From contig CM037843.1 of NCBI GenBank assembly GCA_021234535.1, positions 33,481,200-33,545,199 of the forward strand: a stretch of DNA of 64,000 bases, written 5' to 3'. The position numbers and the translations under genes are program-made. The stretch comes from Stichopus chloronotus. Lineage: Eukaryota > Echinodermata > Holothuroidea > Aspidochirotida > Stichopodidae. Position 1 is the first letter of the stretch; each line of letters opens with the position of its first letter. Below, piece by piece: positions 23,336 to 37,900 of this stretch. Below the pieces are notes generated by a model, which had not been told where the DNA came from, searched no databases, and saw only the letters and a list, made by a program, of their open reading frames with translations.

Positions 23336-26226
23336 TATGATATTGCTCTATGAAGCGACAGGTCAATTAAAGGTTAATGCTATCGCTTTTTGCACTCGGG
23401 CTGCGCCCTTGTGCATCGTTTGCATTAACTTCCAATCGTGCATTATCTTACGATTAATACACAGGTTCAAAGTTGATTAACCTTGTTCGTACACAAACGA
23501 GGTTTTGATAAAAAGGACAAAAGAGAAAGGTATTTGGTTCTTTAATAACTGCATTTTCATTGAAGAGAAAGCTCGAGAAAAGGTAAAATTTACAAAATGT
23601 CAACAATATTCTAAAAAGAAAGAAACACTTAAACAAAAGATTAACAATAACAATTGACATAGCAACAGTGCCCGCAGAAAGTTTGCTCGTAGTGTATTAA
23701 TGTGAAAGGCTGTTGTTCAGGGTACGTGTATTCACTGCGCAGTGTGAACGGTTAGTTACGGTTAGTTACTCAGCGTTGCACAGTACAGGGACTTGCTTTG
23801 AGGAATTTGCCTACTGAATAGACTGATTTGGGATAAAGACAATTACAGATATATTGAATATACATTTCGAGAAAAGCTTGGACATGTTTGATGTCTTACT
23901 GTCAGCCCAAGCAGCAGCGGTCATTGATCGTGGCTTATTCTTTTGGTTTATCCGCGGATAACCCACGGTCACCTGACTGAAATGGGCCAATAGGAGTTGA
24001 GGATTCTTCCTAAGCATGTATGAATGTCTGTTAAACTCTCAACAGGTTGACTCGCAAAATAACGTCATGCTGAAATTTAACTCGGCTTACACATTAGGTG
24101 CAATATGTACGGAAGACAGCGTAATTGTACGCTGGATTTCAGCTCTACTACTCAACTAGATGGAGGAATAATGGCTTAAAGTGATTGCGTGAGTAGGCAA
24201 AAAGTGAAAACATTGAAATTTCATCTCTAAATGTTTGGTAACCCTTTTACGTGCACCATTCGGACAATCTGGTAAAAAAAATAGGTTTCAGTCGGGTTAA
24301 TTCTGTCATATGATTTCAAATTCTTCTAACATAACGACAAAAACTGTAGAGTACGATAATAGTGGTTGACAGTTTTCATTTAAATCAACAGTGTGCTTCT
24401 TTGAACAAGCCAATGGGAAGTATACTAGTGTTGAATATTCAATTAGTCAAAACAAATCAGGATCACTGACGCCGCAAAGGTTGGAATTTGTTCGTAGGTT
24501 ATTTGTAAATACAGTGCTTCCTTTCACCAAATACTACAATTCCCGATAGCTACCAAGGAGCGACGACTTGATCGAGTAGTATGTTTTTTGATACACTAGT
24601 GAGACCTGTACTGTTGCATATTCATTATGTAGGCGCTTATAATGAGAACCGTTTATTTTCAAATATGATTTCTGTTTTTCACTGTTTTAATGCCATTCCC
24701 GTTGCTTTTCAAAGTAGTTACTGTAATTTTCCTTCATTGAAAGACTTAGTCCGTTCTTGTACAACCTCGCGTGTACATTTAAAATAAAGAAAAAGTTAAG
24801 ATCAAACGTAATCTTATCTTTCTACTATTTCAGTACACGCGCAATCACTTTAAGTTTGCTATTTTATCTTTGCTAAAAGGCACTACTAGACAAAAACAAT
24901 CACTTAATTTCATCTTTCACCGCACCAAGGAGAAACGTTTTTTTTTTAAAAAAAAAAAAAAAAATGGGTGATTTGAAGAAACGCTTGATTCGCCCGTTGT
25001 CTATATGGTATGACTGTTCCTTTGAATGATGTATTTGTTTAATGCTAAATTACATATTGGCGGTCTAAAAACCTATTGGTCTAATATTAGTCTATTAAGA
25101 TGCACAACATTTTATTGCGGTCACCCTTCACTAAAAGGGATATATTTTGGGTGGCTCACAATTGGTGTCAATTGTAAATCATTCATACACTAATGCAGAT
25201 GAAAAAAAAATATCTTACTAACAAGTTAAAGACAATGATACTGTTTGCACGTCGAAGTTTCTCACCAATCTCCTACCCTTTCCAAATATTTTAGAATATC
25301 GTATTTATTTTACATAGTTTTGTAATATTGCCACAGGGTTGAGTTCCTGTGAAGATAAGGAAAAAGACAAGAAGACGAAAGCATGGCAATGCTTTCGAAC
25401 AAACGAATCTACAAGTAAAGGCAGGCCAACGTAAAACGACACCAACTAAAACCAAATCGATTTATACAGTGTTACGCGGAATTTTATTCAACTTGATACT
25501 TCAAACATCGTGATCGAAATGTAAATTGCCAGTAGCTATTTCTCGGCTTCGGTGTTAAGTTCACCTAAATTTCACAGCATATTTATACGGTGACGAATGA
25601 TGTACGAGGACAGAGTGGAACACTCAAAAAATTAATCATACATGAAATCTAAAGCCTGCTTATCTGAGAGAAGTAAGTCGACGTTCCCGTTAGAACTGTT
25701 TCACTGGGCAAACTAAGTATAAATACGAAAGGGAAACTTCGAAGAAATCCAGCAAAGCCTAAGACAGATCACTCCTCCGCAATGTTATTTTTCATAGTTT
25801 TATCTCTGTTTACCCGATTATTTTAGCCTCAAACAAATCTCTAGTTTCGAAATATGTATTAAAAACATTTTTGACTTGTGTCTCTGCAATTTTTACCTTT
25901 TGAGGCATTGCACATACAATATTCTGAAAATTTGATGACGTTTTGCAGCCATGAAAATTTAAAGTAATGATCCCCTTGTTGCAATTGCTGTCTACGTGGA
26001 AAATGTGAAGTTCAGGCAAATATTACCAATTTATTGGTAGCTAATTCTAAACACCTATTGCTAAGTTACATGAAGCTATTACTAAACTTAAATTTCAGAC
26101 AACTTCAAGCTGTGTGTGGAGCCCTTTGTTGTCTTAACTACGTGCATTTCAGATTTTCAATGACAAAATATTCCAATATCAACTAGAGTCGACTACTTTA
26201 TCTTATTTGTTTGTGGATTAAACGTG

Positions 26227-26258
<32 letters not shown>

Positions 26259-28979
26259 TAAATATACTAGTCCTGAGATATTTAACCTTCCATGGATGGG
26301 TACATAAGTATAGGTAAGAACGTAACGAAATTACTGTTTAGTAGCAACTTCCACTTTTGCATGCGTGATCTTTTAATCTTTCATTTTTGTCTTGCTCAGT
26401 TCGCCTTGTTTTTTATTTAAAAGACATCGAAAGGAAAATATCCTCTCTAAGTCTGCGTTCGCTCAACAAGCAAAACCGTGGTATATAAACTGGCAGAAAC
26501 ACCGCATCAGGCAAAAAAAATAAAAACATTGGGGAAAAAAGAGACATGCTTTAATTTTATCCGTCTCGACTTAACGTTCGTTTCCCCGCTTGATGTGTGG
26601 AAAGAAAAACAAGAAATAGTGAAAACAAAATGTAATAAAGCGAGCTAGAGGTAGGATAAAAATGCGTTATGCAACTAATTGCCCCGAGGCAAAGAAAATC
26701 CTATTTCCGTGTCTGAAAAAAAATCTTCCTTTATATACCGATGTTATTAATCGCTTTCTCTTGATCTGTTTCGCAAATGAAGTGAAAAGAAAAGGTGCAT
26801 TAGTCAAATTGTCGTGTGTTGTCCCAGGGTAAATAATTGTGTAGATGTGTGACCCTCTATCAGTGCACACTACACTATACGCAGCTCGTCTCCAGACGAT
26901 GGCAGGCTCCATCTTCATGGAACGCTAAGGGTATCTGTCACTGAGGAAGATTGAAAATTTCTGGTATTTAGTTTAGTGTCTTTTCTGGCACAAAGAAGCA
27001 AATAACTGAAAAGAAGGCATTTTTCATGAAACAGATTAAATGGAGATGAAATGTAAATCAAACGTCTTGATGAAGGAATATGATAATAAGTTTTCTATTT
27101 CCTATCGCGGTGTGTTAAACCTAATAGACGCAAGGTGGTATCAGGAGGCTGCAAACCTACTGAACAAAGCAAAAAAAAAAAAGGGGGGGGGGAATTAAGT
27201 TAATAAATTCTAGAACCAAACAGAGTACGACTCCTTATGTGATGTTAAATGTGGCAGAGACTGCCTACGTGCTCCCTCTCTCTATATTTGTTTTCAAGAT
27301 ATTATTCATTGTTGTAATTTACGCGATACGAAAACTTTCAGAGCTGTTGAAGGCATTAATCAGTAAAAAAGCCATCGAGGAGGGAAAAAAAAAGATTTAC
27401 TTTTTGTAGACGATTGCTTCACAAAAAGGTGAAAAGTTACTCTTTTCGAGTGTCCAAAGCTGAATATTATTTCATGAAACTCTAGCTCTTGCGTGATGGC
27501 ATTGCGATTTACCTCTAGTAGCGAGCATCGGGTGTTTCGTCTGTTGTAACGCTTAGTATCGTACAGACGTCACAAGTCAAAGCCAATTCACTGAACTGAA
27601 AACGTGACTGCATCAGAGATTACCCGGAAAAAGGAATTATCATTCTTGGAATAAAGATCACGTTTGTGAATGCAAGGTCGAAATTATTACATACATCGTT
27701 AGGGCAACTGTATGGGTCAGTCCCTACAATATATCTTTAGAATTATAGGCACGATCTGAAGAACTGACCCCCTTTTCCCATTAATTAACCAGCTGAAACT
27801 TAAACAAACAAGCAAGCAGAAGGTTACCCAAGTTAAAAGAATGGTTTATGTGAAACGTTTATGGCAGGAAAACTAATCATGTACATAAAGTAAATGTAAG
27901 TAGTAGACGCAGGATTCTTGTCATAATTATTGCATACATCACAATGATAATAATTAAGTGACCCTTACTTTTAGCCTACCAACGGTTATATGAAGGATGA
28001 AGAATCAAAGCCTTAAAGAAGTCACATCCGATGTTTATTTATCTTGATTCAAATATGATATTTAAACTAAACACATTGCTGAGGTAGTTATAGCAACCTT
28101 AGCCGATCATCATTTCGGATCCTGTAAAGTCCTCTGCTTTTTGTCGTGAGTCATTGTGTATAGAAAGCCTTCGCTTCCCAGCAAAATGGATCACGTGGTA
28201 CATAAAATGTCATGTGACGTCCTTATCTCTCAATCTAGAGCAGTTTGGATGTTTTTGTCACATTAAGTGTGTATGCAGTTGAATGACGTTGCAGCCATTC
28301 TGGGAGGAAAAGGAAAACATTCAACACTGCCTGATGAAATCCAATCTCACTAATTTTCTCCAGACAGTACAGATATGGTCACTGACAAATCTTCCTGATA
28401 CGACTTTTTTAAGACTATGTATGAACATTTCTTAAAAGTAATATATATGTCAATTTATTCGAGCTAGTTGGACGTTTGCCCTAGAGCTCACTGTTAGTAC
28501 GTTATCAAAGTGCTACTTTGTTGGAAGTGGTATTATATTCCACTAACATGATACAGAATGTTAGGCAAAGTACTGCCAGTTTGAGGATGCGATGATGTCA
28601 CTCAATTTACTGTTGTCACTTTTGAAAGTGTCATGTGTTACAAAAGGTATGCAATTGTGAGACACGTTTCATAACAACAAAATATAACTTGTTGTTGCCT
28701 TTGCTTTCTGAATTCTAAAAAGAGAGGGAAACATTTAACACTATGGGTGCCTGTACGTGCACAATTTTCCTCAGAGAAGCAGACAGCCTTGTATCGTTCA
28801 AAGTCACTCGGTCCAAGTGTGCGGCGGGTCATCACAAAAGTTAAATCATAGTTGCCATAACAACGACCATTAAAAAGCTGGTACCATGATGATTTGTATA
28901 CATCTCAAATGTCTCTGATTTGCTTAGATGTACTCCGGCACGTTTTTGGAGGAGAAAGTCACTGTAGGAGCTAAACAAT
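23336..28979. other. No recognised gene
   Basis: AT-rich sequence with a T10/A17 back-to-back homopolymer junction at 24938-24964, a (TA)n tract at about 26226-26262 and a G10 tract at 27183-27192. Open frames are short (83 codons or fewer), unrelated to anything I recognise, and carry no splice evidence. Confidence 0.5.
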
Positions 28980-29560
28980 GAAGTTAGAAGGGTATTGATT
29001 CTGAGATAGGCATTGATAGTTGAGGCCATGATAGTAGGGGCATTTAAGGCAGTGCAATGGTGGTAGAAGCAGAGTAGATGGTATGGGCATTGGTAGAAGA
29101 GAAGAGGGTAATGTGAGCCGGGAAAATAGGTGCATGGACACCAGAGACAGGAAGGGTGTATGGGATCAGGGAAGATAACAGCATGACCGGGGACACCTCT
29201 GGCTGGGGGAAGGAATAACAAGGGCATTGATATGAGGGGGGGGGGGGGCAGTGATAGCATGAACACTAATATTCGGGCCAGATATGGTCGAGCAATTGAT
29301 GGTAGGGGCAAATAAAGTAGGGCAGAACCCGTGGAGTACCATTTTGACATCATCTGAATATTAGACATGGTCATTGATAGCAATGGCGTTGATAGTAGGG
29401 CATCAATAGTGGGGAAAGGGAGTGCAGGGACACGATTAGGGGCAACAGTAGGTGGGGGCACTTATAGCATTTATAGCAAGGGCATTAATAGTCAGGTAGT
29501 GTAGAACTATTGTATAGAACTATAGGAGCAAGAGTAAGAGGAGTGGGGGGGGGGGGCAAA
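28980..29560 (+). repeat. Degenerate G-rich minisatellite
   Basis: The plus strand is built from scattered variants of GGCATTGATAGTAGGGG (GGGCATTGATA, GATAGTAGGGCAT, GGGGCATTTA, GGGCATTAATAG), broken by G13 (29236-29248) and G12 (29545-29556) runs. The minus strand is open for 206 codons (28841-29461), giving a Pro/Leu/Ser-rich peptide. The frame follows from the low-stop, C-rich composition of the repeat and is not taken as a gene. Confidence 0.6.
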
Positions 29561-31201
29561 ACTACAGTGAGGCACCTTTTCGACATCATCTGACGGTTTA
29601 GTAACTCCTTAAAAGACTTTAGTAGATATCAGTAGTCTTGATTTTAACAGTATACCGTATACCATGTGTTCCTTCTGTCCTCATCAGTCCCTTTTATTGT
29701 CTCCTCTTCCATGCATATGTATTTATCATGAGATGCTCTCCGTGGGTCGCGTTATGACACTTATGCTTCCCACTACATTGTCTGTTGATATATCTATCTT
29801 CTTCCACACACATGCAGTCTACTTGGTGATGATATTATCCGTGAGAGTCGTTGTACTCATCACAACCATGGTCCCCTTTACTGGTCGATAAATTTCAACG
29901 TCTCTCAAGTTACTGATTCAGATCGACTAACCGTTGTCAGTTACCTCCTTACATCAAAATCCGATTTAAATTCGGTTAATCTACTTGTTTGCATCTCAGC
30001 TGCACAATTTGTCACATTATCGGCGCAGTTTTTAATAAAGAAAAAATATATATTTTATAATACAAACACAAAAGAAACTTCACATCGGCATAGAATAAGT
30101 GAATGTCATGTTGGGGTAACCCCAAATAATTTGCAAGGCTTTCTAGATTGAATAGTTATTCTCGGTGGAGGAATTGACCGCGGTATTTGGTATTGCTAAG
30201 TCGTGACAGTGACAGAAACGTAGGTATAGGAGAAAATATTTGGCAAGGCGTTATATGCATTCAAGGAAAGGGTGTGTGTATAGTACATTATAAAGATAAG
30301 ACTAAGTATTTACTATTTAGAAAGGAGGGTTAGGTAAAAGTGGGTAGAAGATTATATGTAATTAGATCTGATAAGACATAGATTAACGGCTAATCATTTC
30401 GACAGACGTGTTGTTTTTATGAGTCATTTATATGTGTAATTCAAACTATGAAAGAAAGTGAACTTGTGTGTGGCGTAGGACATTATCCATGTAAGCATAT
30501 AAGATATTGTAGCCCAGAACAGTTAAAACACAAAGATTGCAACTCGGTAAATATATATGCCAGAGTAAGTACATTACAGCAATAAATAAAAAAAATATGA
30601 ATATCGTGTGGGCTGGTGAGATTTGACATGCACGTGAGCCATATCATGCTAGGTATAGCATATAAGAGTACTGGCGGGATATGTTACATGAATAAAATAC
30701 TCAGGCTGTTTTTGTGTATATAAATAAAGCATAGTGCACCGGAAGGATGGCAAATTAGGCAAGACATGGGAAATCAGAAGTAGCATTATCTGGTATAACT
30801 TTGACTTTCATGGTTATTTTTATATCCACGATAGACTAAATGTTACATTTGCCTTTGGATACTGATCTATGTGGAACAGTACGTCAATGCTTCTTGCGTT
30901 GTTATGGGTTCACCAGACTCATCAAATATATAGAAGGGGATCCGAAGGGTTGGGAGAACGAGAGCTGTGCTTCTGTTTTGTGTTTTTGTAGCATAGTTAA
31001 ATATTCCCCCCTCAGGTGGTAAAACAGAGAATGCTCTAGTTATCACCCGAACGAGGCACACCGCAAGATCCTGCACAGGAAGTTTTCTTATTGATCTGTT
31101 TTTTTGGTTATTTATCGTACCTTTTACCAAGAAAAGGAGGAAGGGGGGGGGGGGTAAAATGACGAGAAAACCATTACTGGAGAAACTGCAGAATATACCT
31201 A
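29561..31201. other. No recognised gene
   Basis: AT-rich sequence with no domain-bearing frame. A G12 tract at 31143-31154 lies shortly before the broken multi-copy gene that follows. Confidence 0.5.
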
Positions 31202-34200
31202 ATGCAAACTCCAGGTAATTTCATCCCTTTCGTATATTTTGACCATATTCGTCTGATTGCAGGTGGTGGATCCCCTACATATCAGAGGTACTTCATTGTC
31301 GGAGTCTATACGTGCCACACAAGGAACCGGATACATGCAATTGTTGAGCTTCTTGTAGGTTTTGACAGGATTGGTTGTTTGCCTACATCATTCAGTCTTT
31401 CAAGGCTTGGTGATAGGAATGGCATTGAAGAAACACTACAGCAGCACAAGGCCAAATGGCACAACTCATGTAGGCTCTTCTGTAAGACAAACATACGGTG
31501 TGCAGAGAATCGTAAGAAACCCCTGTTCTGCAGGATTCTATAAGCCAGTTGTAGAGTACAAACATTATTGCATAATTCCTTCTTGTATTTGAGAAAGTTC
31601 CACTATGTGATGTCTTGAAATACCTAGTAGTGTATGTGTAAAACATTTCTTGAAAAAGAATGTTAAATGTGGATCAATTTATAGGACTAAAAGGTTAAAA
31701 ACATCTCAATCACATGCTGGTCGTGCTGGTTACTGTAAAAGTACTAGCAAGGTTGAATCAAGTTCAGGTAGGGTGAAGGTCGTATGGACGACGAAGGGAC
31801 GCAGCTATGGGTGATTAGTGGCTTCAAGTGTATTCTAATTGTGAAAGAACTGGCAGAGTGGAGAACATGTCCAAATATGGTAAATTTTTCAGTGGAATGT
31901 TGATTGGTTTTTAGTATGTTAATTAGCAGGGATGGAGAGATTGAATATACATGCGACGGAAGAAAAGAGCAGGGAAGAGAGAGAGAGAGACAGCGAAAGG
32001 AAAGATAGAGGAAAAGTTATACAAAACAACGCCGGCGAGTGACAGAAAAAGTGGAAAGAAACAAAGTTGCCTTCAACTTCAAAGAAGTTGTATACGAGAG
32101 TACCATGTTTGTCGGGCATTGTATAGTTGCAGCCATCGTCAGACTCGGCGGCCTGGTTGATCTGTACTGGTTGATGCTGTTCATCGTGCCAGGGCGAGGA
32201 ACATAGTGAGGAGAGACATGTTCAAGATGAAAAAGAAGCAGTTTGGTGGTTTCTTTGAAGACAACAGCCAGGAGGATTCTGCTCCAGTATCTCTGTTAGC
32301 TTTAGTTGCCAGGGTGTGGAATGGGCCAAACATTTAAGCACAAATAAGGCCTTTAACAATGCCCGAATCAGTGCTCGCGATTTCCTAGCTATTATGAAGG
32401 CCAATAGTACGACGCCGGGAGAATCAGAAAGCTCCAACTACAACAAGGTACAACAAAGGAAGGGGAATACCTCTGTCTATCTATCTGGGTATGGTGTTCA
32501 GCACGAATACTCGCAAGGGTGAACTGGCAACCACACAAACGTTTGTACGTTCTGGGAGCGAGTGTTCCCTGTGACCGAGTGCTGGCTATCCCAACTGAGC
32601 TTGGCGATGAGATCTGCCATTACTACCAGATGGAGAAAACAGTTTGTCCTCCTGAGCTGAAAGGTGGTCTCTTCACGACAGCAGCAGTTGATAATATTAA
32701 CCACAACTTCAACTCTACCAGTGACCACGACTCATTCCACGGAACTGGAATATCGCTGTTCCATCACCCAGGCAACGACTTCAGTAAAACTTCCCGGCTG
32801 ATGAGCACATACCTTGTGATGCTGCCAAGCAGATAACAGGATATTCCCCAGACCTACACCAATATACATCCTGTTGCCCTTACAAGCCAATGCCCACAGT
32901 TGCCAATGCAAAAAGACCAAACCGAGCTGATTGTAAGCTCAAGCCTTCCGAAAGGAATATCAGTAGGGTTGATATTATTCACTAAAAAATATGTAAACTT
33001 TTATGTCAAGTACAAATTACTACATGTACTCTCATCCAGATTGGAACTACTTTATTCTCGTACTAGTTTCTTGTATGTGGTGGCTTAAATTATGAAGAAA
33101 CAAATACCACGATAACACAGGTAAAATATGTAGACTTCTACTACAAGTATATACTATAACAAATTCGGTTATTTTTTTTCAGGATTATAGACTTAATTTG
33201 GCAATATTAATTAGGTCCTTGACGCACTTTCAATCATGGCGATAGCACATACATTTACATGTTTAAATAATAATGTCATTGGTTGGCTAACAACTGGCTA
33301 CGGCACATGAAAAAGATGGTGTACTGTGAGACCCTAAAAGAGAATGAGGTGGTCTCATGCGCTGCATACAATGAAAGCCAGCAAACAGCACGACCGTCAG
33401 AAGGCATGAATGTGGCTCTCACGTCATTGCTACCCCTTTTCCATGACGAGGCACACTCCGTAGCCATGATCCTGCACTCGATGGACATCGTGAAGACTAC
33501 AGTTAATGTCCTGAAACCTGGCCAGATCCCAGTCCTCACATGTGAGCAGTCGCTCTACACTCCAGCAAGCATATTCAGTGTAGCTGGCCGACAACGTATG
33601 GCAAGGATCGATTGGTAGTGATGTTCGTTGGCCTACACGTCGAGGTGACGTCCCTCAAGGTGTTAAGAGATCTTCCGGAAAACTGCAGCTGGACAGGAGT
33701 ACTTGTTCAAGTTGAGGTGCTACCAGTGGAAGAGCATATTGACACTCACAAGACTGGCTCCCCAAGTCACAGCCAGTAACCTTTATCTATTTCAGCAGAC
33801 TGCCTACAGGGAGTAGCCTACATCCAGACCTTGGAAGATGCAAGTGAAATGGTGTCATTTGAAGACTGTTATGATGCAAGGTCCGATACCTGGCCTCAAT
33901 TTAAAGTCTGGTACTTGATCCTGCCGCTATAGCTGACTGTGATGTTCTACGTGAGAATGATACACGAGGTCTACTTCCTGCTACACATAGAGGCCCTGTC
34001 CAAGATCTTCCCCTGGTTCTTCGCTCTAGCCCCTTCTACTCGTGATGATCCGGTCCACCTACGAGACAGGAAGTCAAAGAAGTCAAGAAATCAAAACGTG
34101 CACTCTCTGCGGTTGCTATTGATCGGTCCCATGAGCAGAACAATGCTTAGGTGAAGAAAGGACGGCGGTGCTGTTCGCCTGACAGATGGCATTGCAACTC

Positions 34201-34945
34201 TTCGTCGATGGATGGCATCGGGTCCGGAGATGGCTCCTTTTATTCAGGAATTCAAGAGATCCACCGAGAATATGCAGGACACAGATGAGCGTCAACATGG
34301 AAAGAAGAGACGTGCAAAGGTGGCATTTGCGTAATATGTTCGATCATTGAGCCAAACAATTGAGGAGATGGGGGGACCCCTTCGTTTTATACAGCAGTGA
34401 TTTCATTGTCCTGGGTAGCTGAAAGGTTTTGGGCACAGCAGTGGCAGACACAGTGCGGCACATGGAGTAAGTTGGACTCGAGCAGTATGAGACATACGCC
34501 AAAGAGAAGCTGGTGAACCAAACAGACACTGCCACAGATTCCATCGTGTGGAACAACCTTCATCTATTCAGTCAGAGAGAAGTCAAGGAAACAGCTATCG
34601 ATGTTCCTGAAAAACGACTGTTTGTCCTTCTCCAGGCTATTCATTGCCTTCCAAAAACGTCATGTTGATTTGGACGAGTTCTTTTAGCACGAAAAGCAGA
34701 CCTGTCTACAGTCTTTGTCTCAGAAGGGCGGATGACTTGATGCTCTGCCTGGAAAACTTTGTTACAGTGAAGGAGGATCTGTCCACACCTAGCGTTCAAC
34801 TTCATAGATGGTGCCGGCATTATCAACATTGCTGTGACCAGGGACTACAAAGACATTCCAAGGTTATGCCACTGATGTCTTCGTGAAGAATGTCACATCC
34901 CGGCTGCAACATGTAGACAAGACCTTCACCTATCTGCAGTGCTAG
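31202..34945 (+). pseudogene. Broken copy of a multi-copy uncharacterised gene family
   Basis: Blocks in changing plus-strand frames line up, in order, with a large uncharacterised protein family that I know from many aquatic animal genomes. (1) 31330-31530: GCLPTSFSLSRLGDRNGIEE, then AKWHNSCR and ENRKK, a possible Cys/His metal-binding N-terminus. (2) 32190-32335: NIVRRDMFKMKKKQFGG, SLLALVARVWNGPNI, then a stop. (3) 32440-32570: IPLSIYLGMVFSTNTRKGEL. (4) 32540-32830: CPPELKGGLFTTAAVDNINH, then SFHGTGISLFHHP. (5) 33283-33600: ALTSLLPLFHDEAHSVAMI, then LKPGQIPVLTCEQ. (6) 33600-33778: VVMFVGLHVEVTSLKVL. (7) 33940-34060: the IFPWFFAL block. (8) 34170-34340: IATLRRWMASGPEMAPFIQE. (9) 34640-34945: late fragments. 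There are many stops and frameshifts and no introns. The family's function is unknown to me. Its high copy number suggests spread by, or as, a mobile element. Confidence 0.7.
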
Positions 34946-37900
34946 TACAGCTCTTACATTGATTTTGTTTCAAGAACGTTTCTGATGCAGATGAATTTGA
35001 TTTTATGTTGCCATTGATTTTATCAATTACGATAATCTACTCGGGAAACGATGTCACACTTTCTCGATTTACTTCGGACTAACGTAACGCTAGAGCGCCC
35101 CCTATAACTTCAGAAATTCGCAATATGACGCACTGTTAGTTCGACTGGCTAGTCTCTATTCTCTTTATATCTGCAGGTTTTGCTATTATAGTCATTTGCC
35201 GTATCATACATACCTTTGTTAAAAGTTTTGACTGCATGTTGACTGCGTGACCTAAACCTCAATTTCACAAACACAGGAAAGGGAATTAATAGGATATTTC
35301 TATTCTAAACTTCGTAGCTTTTCCTCACAAACCCAAAGCTGGTGCTCCTCCCCGTATATTCCCTTTTTTATTGCAGGGAGTGGTAAACATTTCAGTAGAT
35401 AGATTATCTTTGCTTCTCACCAAAATTCTGTCAAGAATCATGGATGCCGTTAACTCAGTTCGACCATGCATGCCCTGAGATCTTGGACCACATTTCGACT
35501 TTTTCCTATTCCATCTACTTTACATACATTCAGGTGCACATTCACTACCATGTTGTAACTCTTCCAAAAAGCACACAGGCACATACAGATACTTAGATTT
35601 TCCTCAGCACATTCATGGAAACAACGATATTAGCTGTGCTTTTTTTGTATGCAATGAATGAAATATTTATTGACTATGTGAATGTTCTTTCTTAAAATGC
35701 AGAAATATTGTTGACGTTTACTATAACTTTTCAGTTGCTTAATGGTTAATCGAATTTTCCGTTGTTTGATAAATGTTGTGGAAGATGCCAAGCGAAGGAA
35801 GATAGGACGAAAATTTAGAGCATAAAGCACATGTATGCCACAGTAAAAGGCAAGCGAGTATCGTTACATAAAATCATTGGATATTGTACGTATTATCGTA
35901 TTCGTAGGTGCTGTTTCTTATTACTGGATACTTAAATTGCATCCTTACATCAAATAAAAATGCTCCTCCGTCGCTCTCACTCTCACGTGCAAAGTGAACT
36001 TGAAACAAACAGATGGGATGTCATCCATTTCAAATAGGAAATAAAAGCTTTCGTTTCCCAATAAAAGTTTTCTTTCCTTATTTTACTGCTTCAAAATTCA
36101 AAGAATCTATATTTTGACGTCGTCACAGGCATTCGTCTGTCAAACGCTTCACATCAGCTGAAGGCAAACGCGTAACCCTACCTCTTCAAGGTCAGAGAAC
36201 ATACAGACAAAACGAAATGTAAGTGCATACCTTTTACATGGTACACACACACACACCCACACAATGGGTGCAACTATAAAGTTCCTATGTAGTTAAAATG
36301 CGTAAGTCAATTTAACTTTTAAATTGATTTTAACATTGGGTAGGTGAGCTGGGAGTTGTTGGAAATCAGTCCCAACTAATCTGTCCTCTGCTTTATCCTC
36401 CCGATATGGAGCCCTCTTCGCCAAGATAGACGCAACAAACCTTATAGTTATATAGTTGAATCTTACATAATATATATATTGTATAAATCTGACTGATACA
36501 TGTTACATACTATTATCTATTTATCTTTCAGTGTTTTTTTTTCCCGATATCTCGGCTTTATCTTTCGATGGTAAATGTAATCAGGGAATCGTAAGAACTC
36601 CTTGGCGTTATCATGGGGCTCTCCTGAATTTGAAATTAAATTAGTAAAACCACATTAAAATGTGCTATCAAGTAGATTGACGTTAACCGTCATGATAATA
36701 CGTTAAGATGAAACACAACCAAAGAAGATGACTCATGTTACATGTACTCTCTAGGACAGAAAAAAAAATGACTACAAACATTTTGTTAATGTATATCATT
36801 GTTTTAATGCTGTAATTTATATACAAATTGACCTGTGGTATCCTTGCATCGACGTTGCTTAAAGTAAGGGACTTATTAGAAAAGAGTAGATATGGTATAT
36901 CCTATAGTCCTATCATTCCAATGTGTGTTTAATGATCGCTACACTATCTTAGTCTGTCGAAATATATCAATGATTTGCTTTGACCGTCCACGCGGCACAG
37001 TTAAATGCATCATCCAGAGAAATTAACTAGGAGAAAACCACGCACAACAGAAAAAGCGACCTTCACATAGTGTGCATTCAAACTGTAGTTGTTCAGCATT
37101 AGGAATTACATCTACAGTGGATGAATAGAAGCATGCCATATTGTGCTAAAATGACAACATGTTTTACGTTGAGGCACTATCTCACGTTTTAAGGTTATTA
37201 CAAACCGTGGCACGTTTGCTTCACGTATTATTGCAAGTGCATTTGTAGGCGTTACCCTGGATACGGCTAGACAGCTGCTTCCATCGCTAAATCTCGTCGA
37301 AACAATACTACAACTGGTGCTTTCCAGTAAGGTTGACTTTGCACGCTGATGCATGTGTAAGGGGTTTATGTATATATGTGTCGGTGTATGCATATATCTG
37401 TATCTGTAGTTGACGTTGTGAAGTCACTCGTCTGTTGTTTGTTTTTTTTTTTACATGTATTTTCTTTGTATTTTGTGTAGCCTCGTTGTGAGCTATACAG
37501 TGCGTCATTACATATATCCTACCGTGCATACAATGTACAATCCTGGACCAAGCAGATGTTTGTTGCATTACGATAGATTCAGTTTAATGTAGCTGTCAGA
37601 TTTCATTTTCAATAAACTACCCAAGACATATAATGTCAAAGTGATACATCACGAGACATAATACTGACATCAGACAAAGTTCATTCAATAGATGATGATG
37701 TAAAGACCAACTAAAAAAGAAGGCAAGTCTAACGAGCTATGGTTGATCATTGATTTAGCAATAGACCTTTGCGTCCCGCGGGGCTGTGGCAACGAGTTCA
37801 GCATCGTAAGACATCATCCCAGAGTTGCTAAACATTCAGTGTGACGGCCAGTAATAATCACTCCGTATCCATTGATACCTCTCGAACAGAGGTCCCGAAC

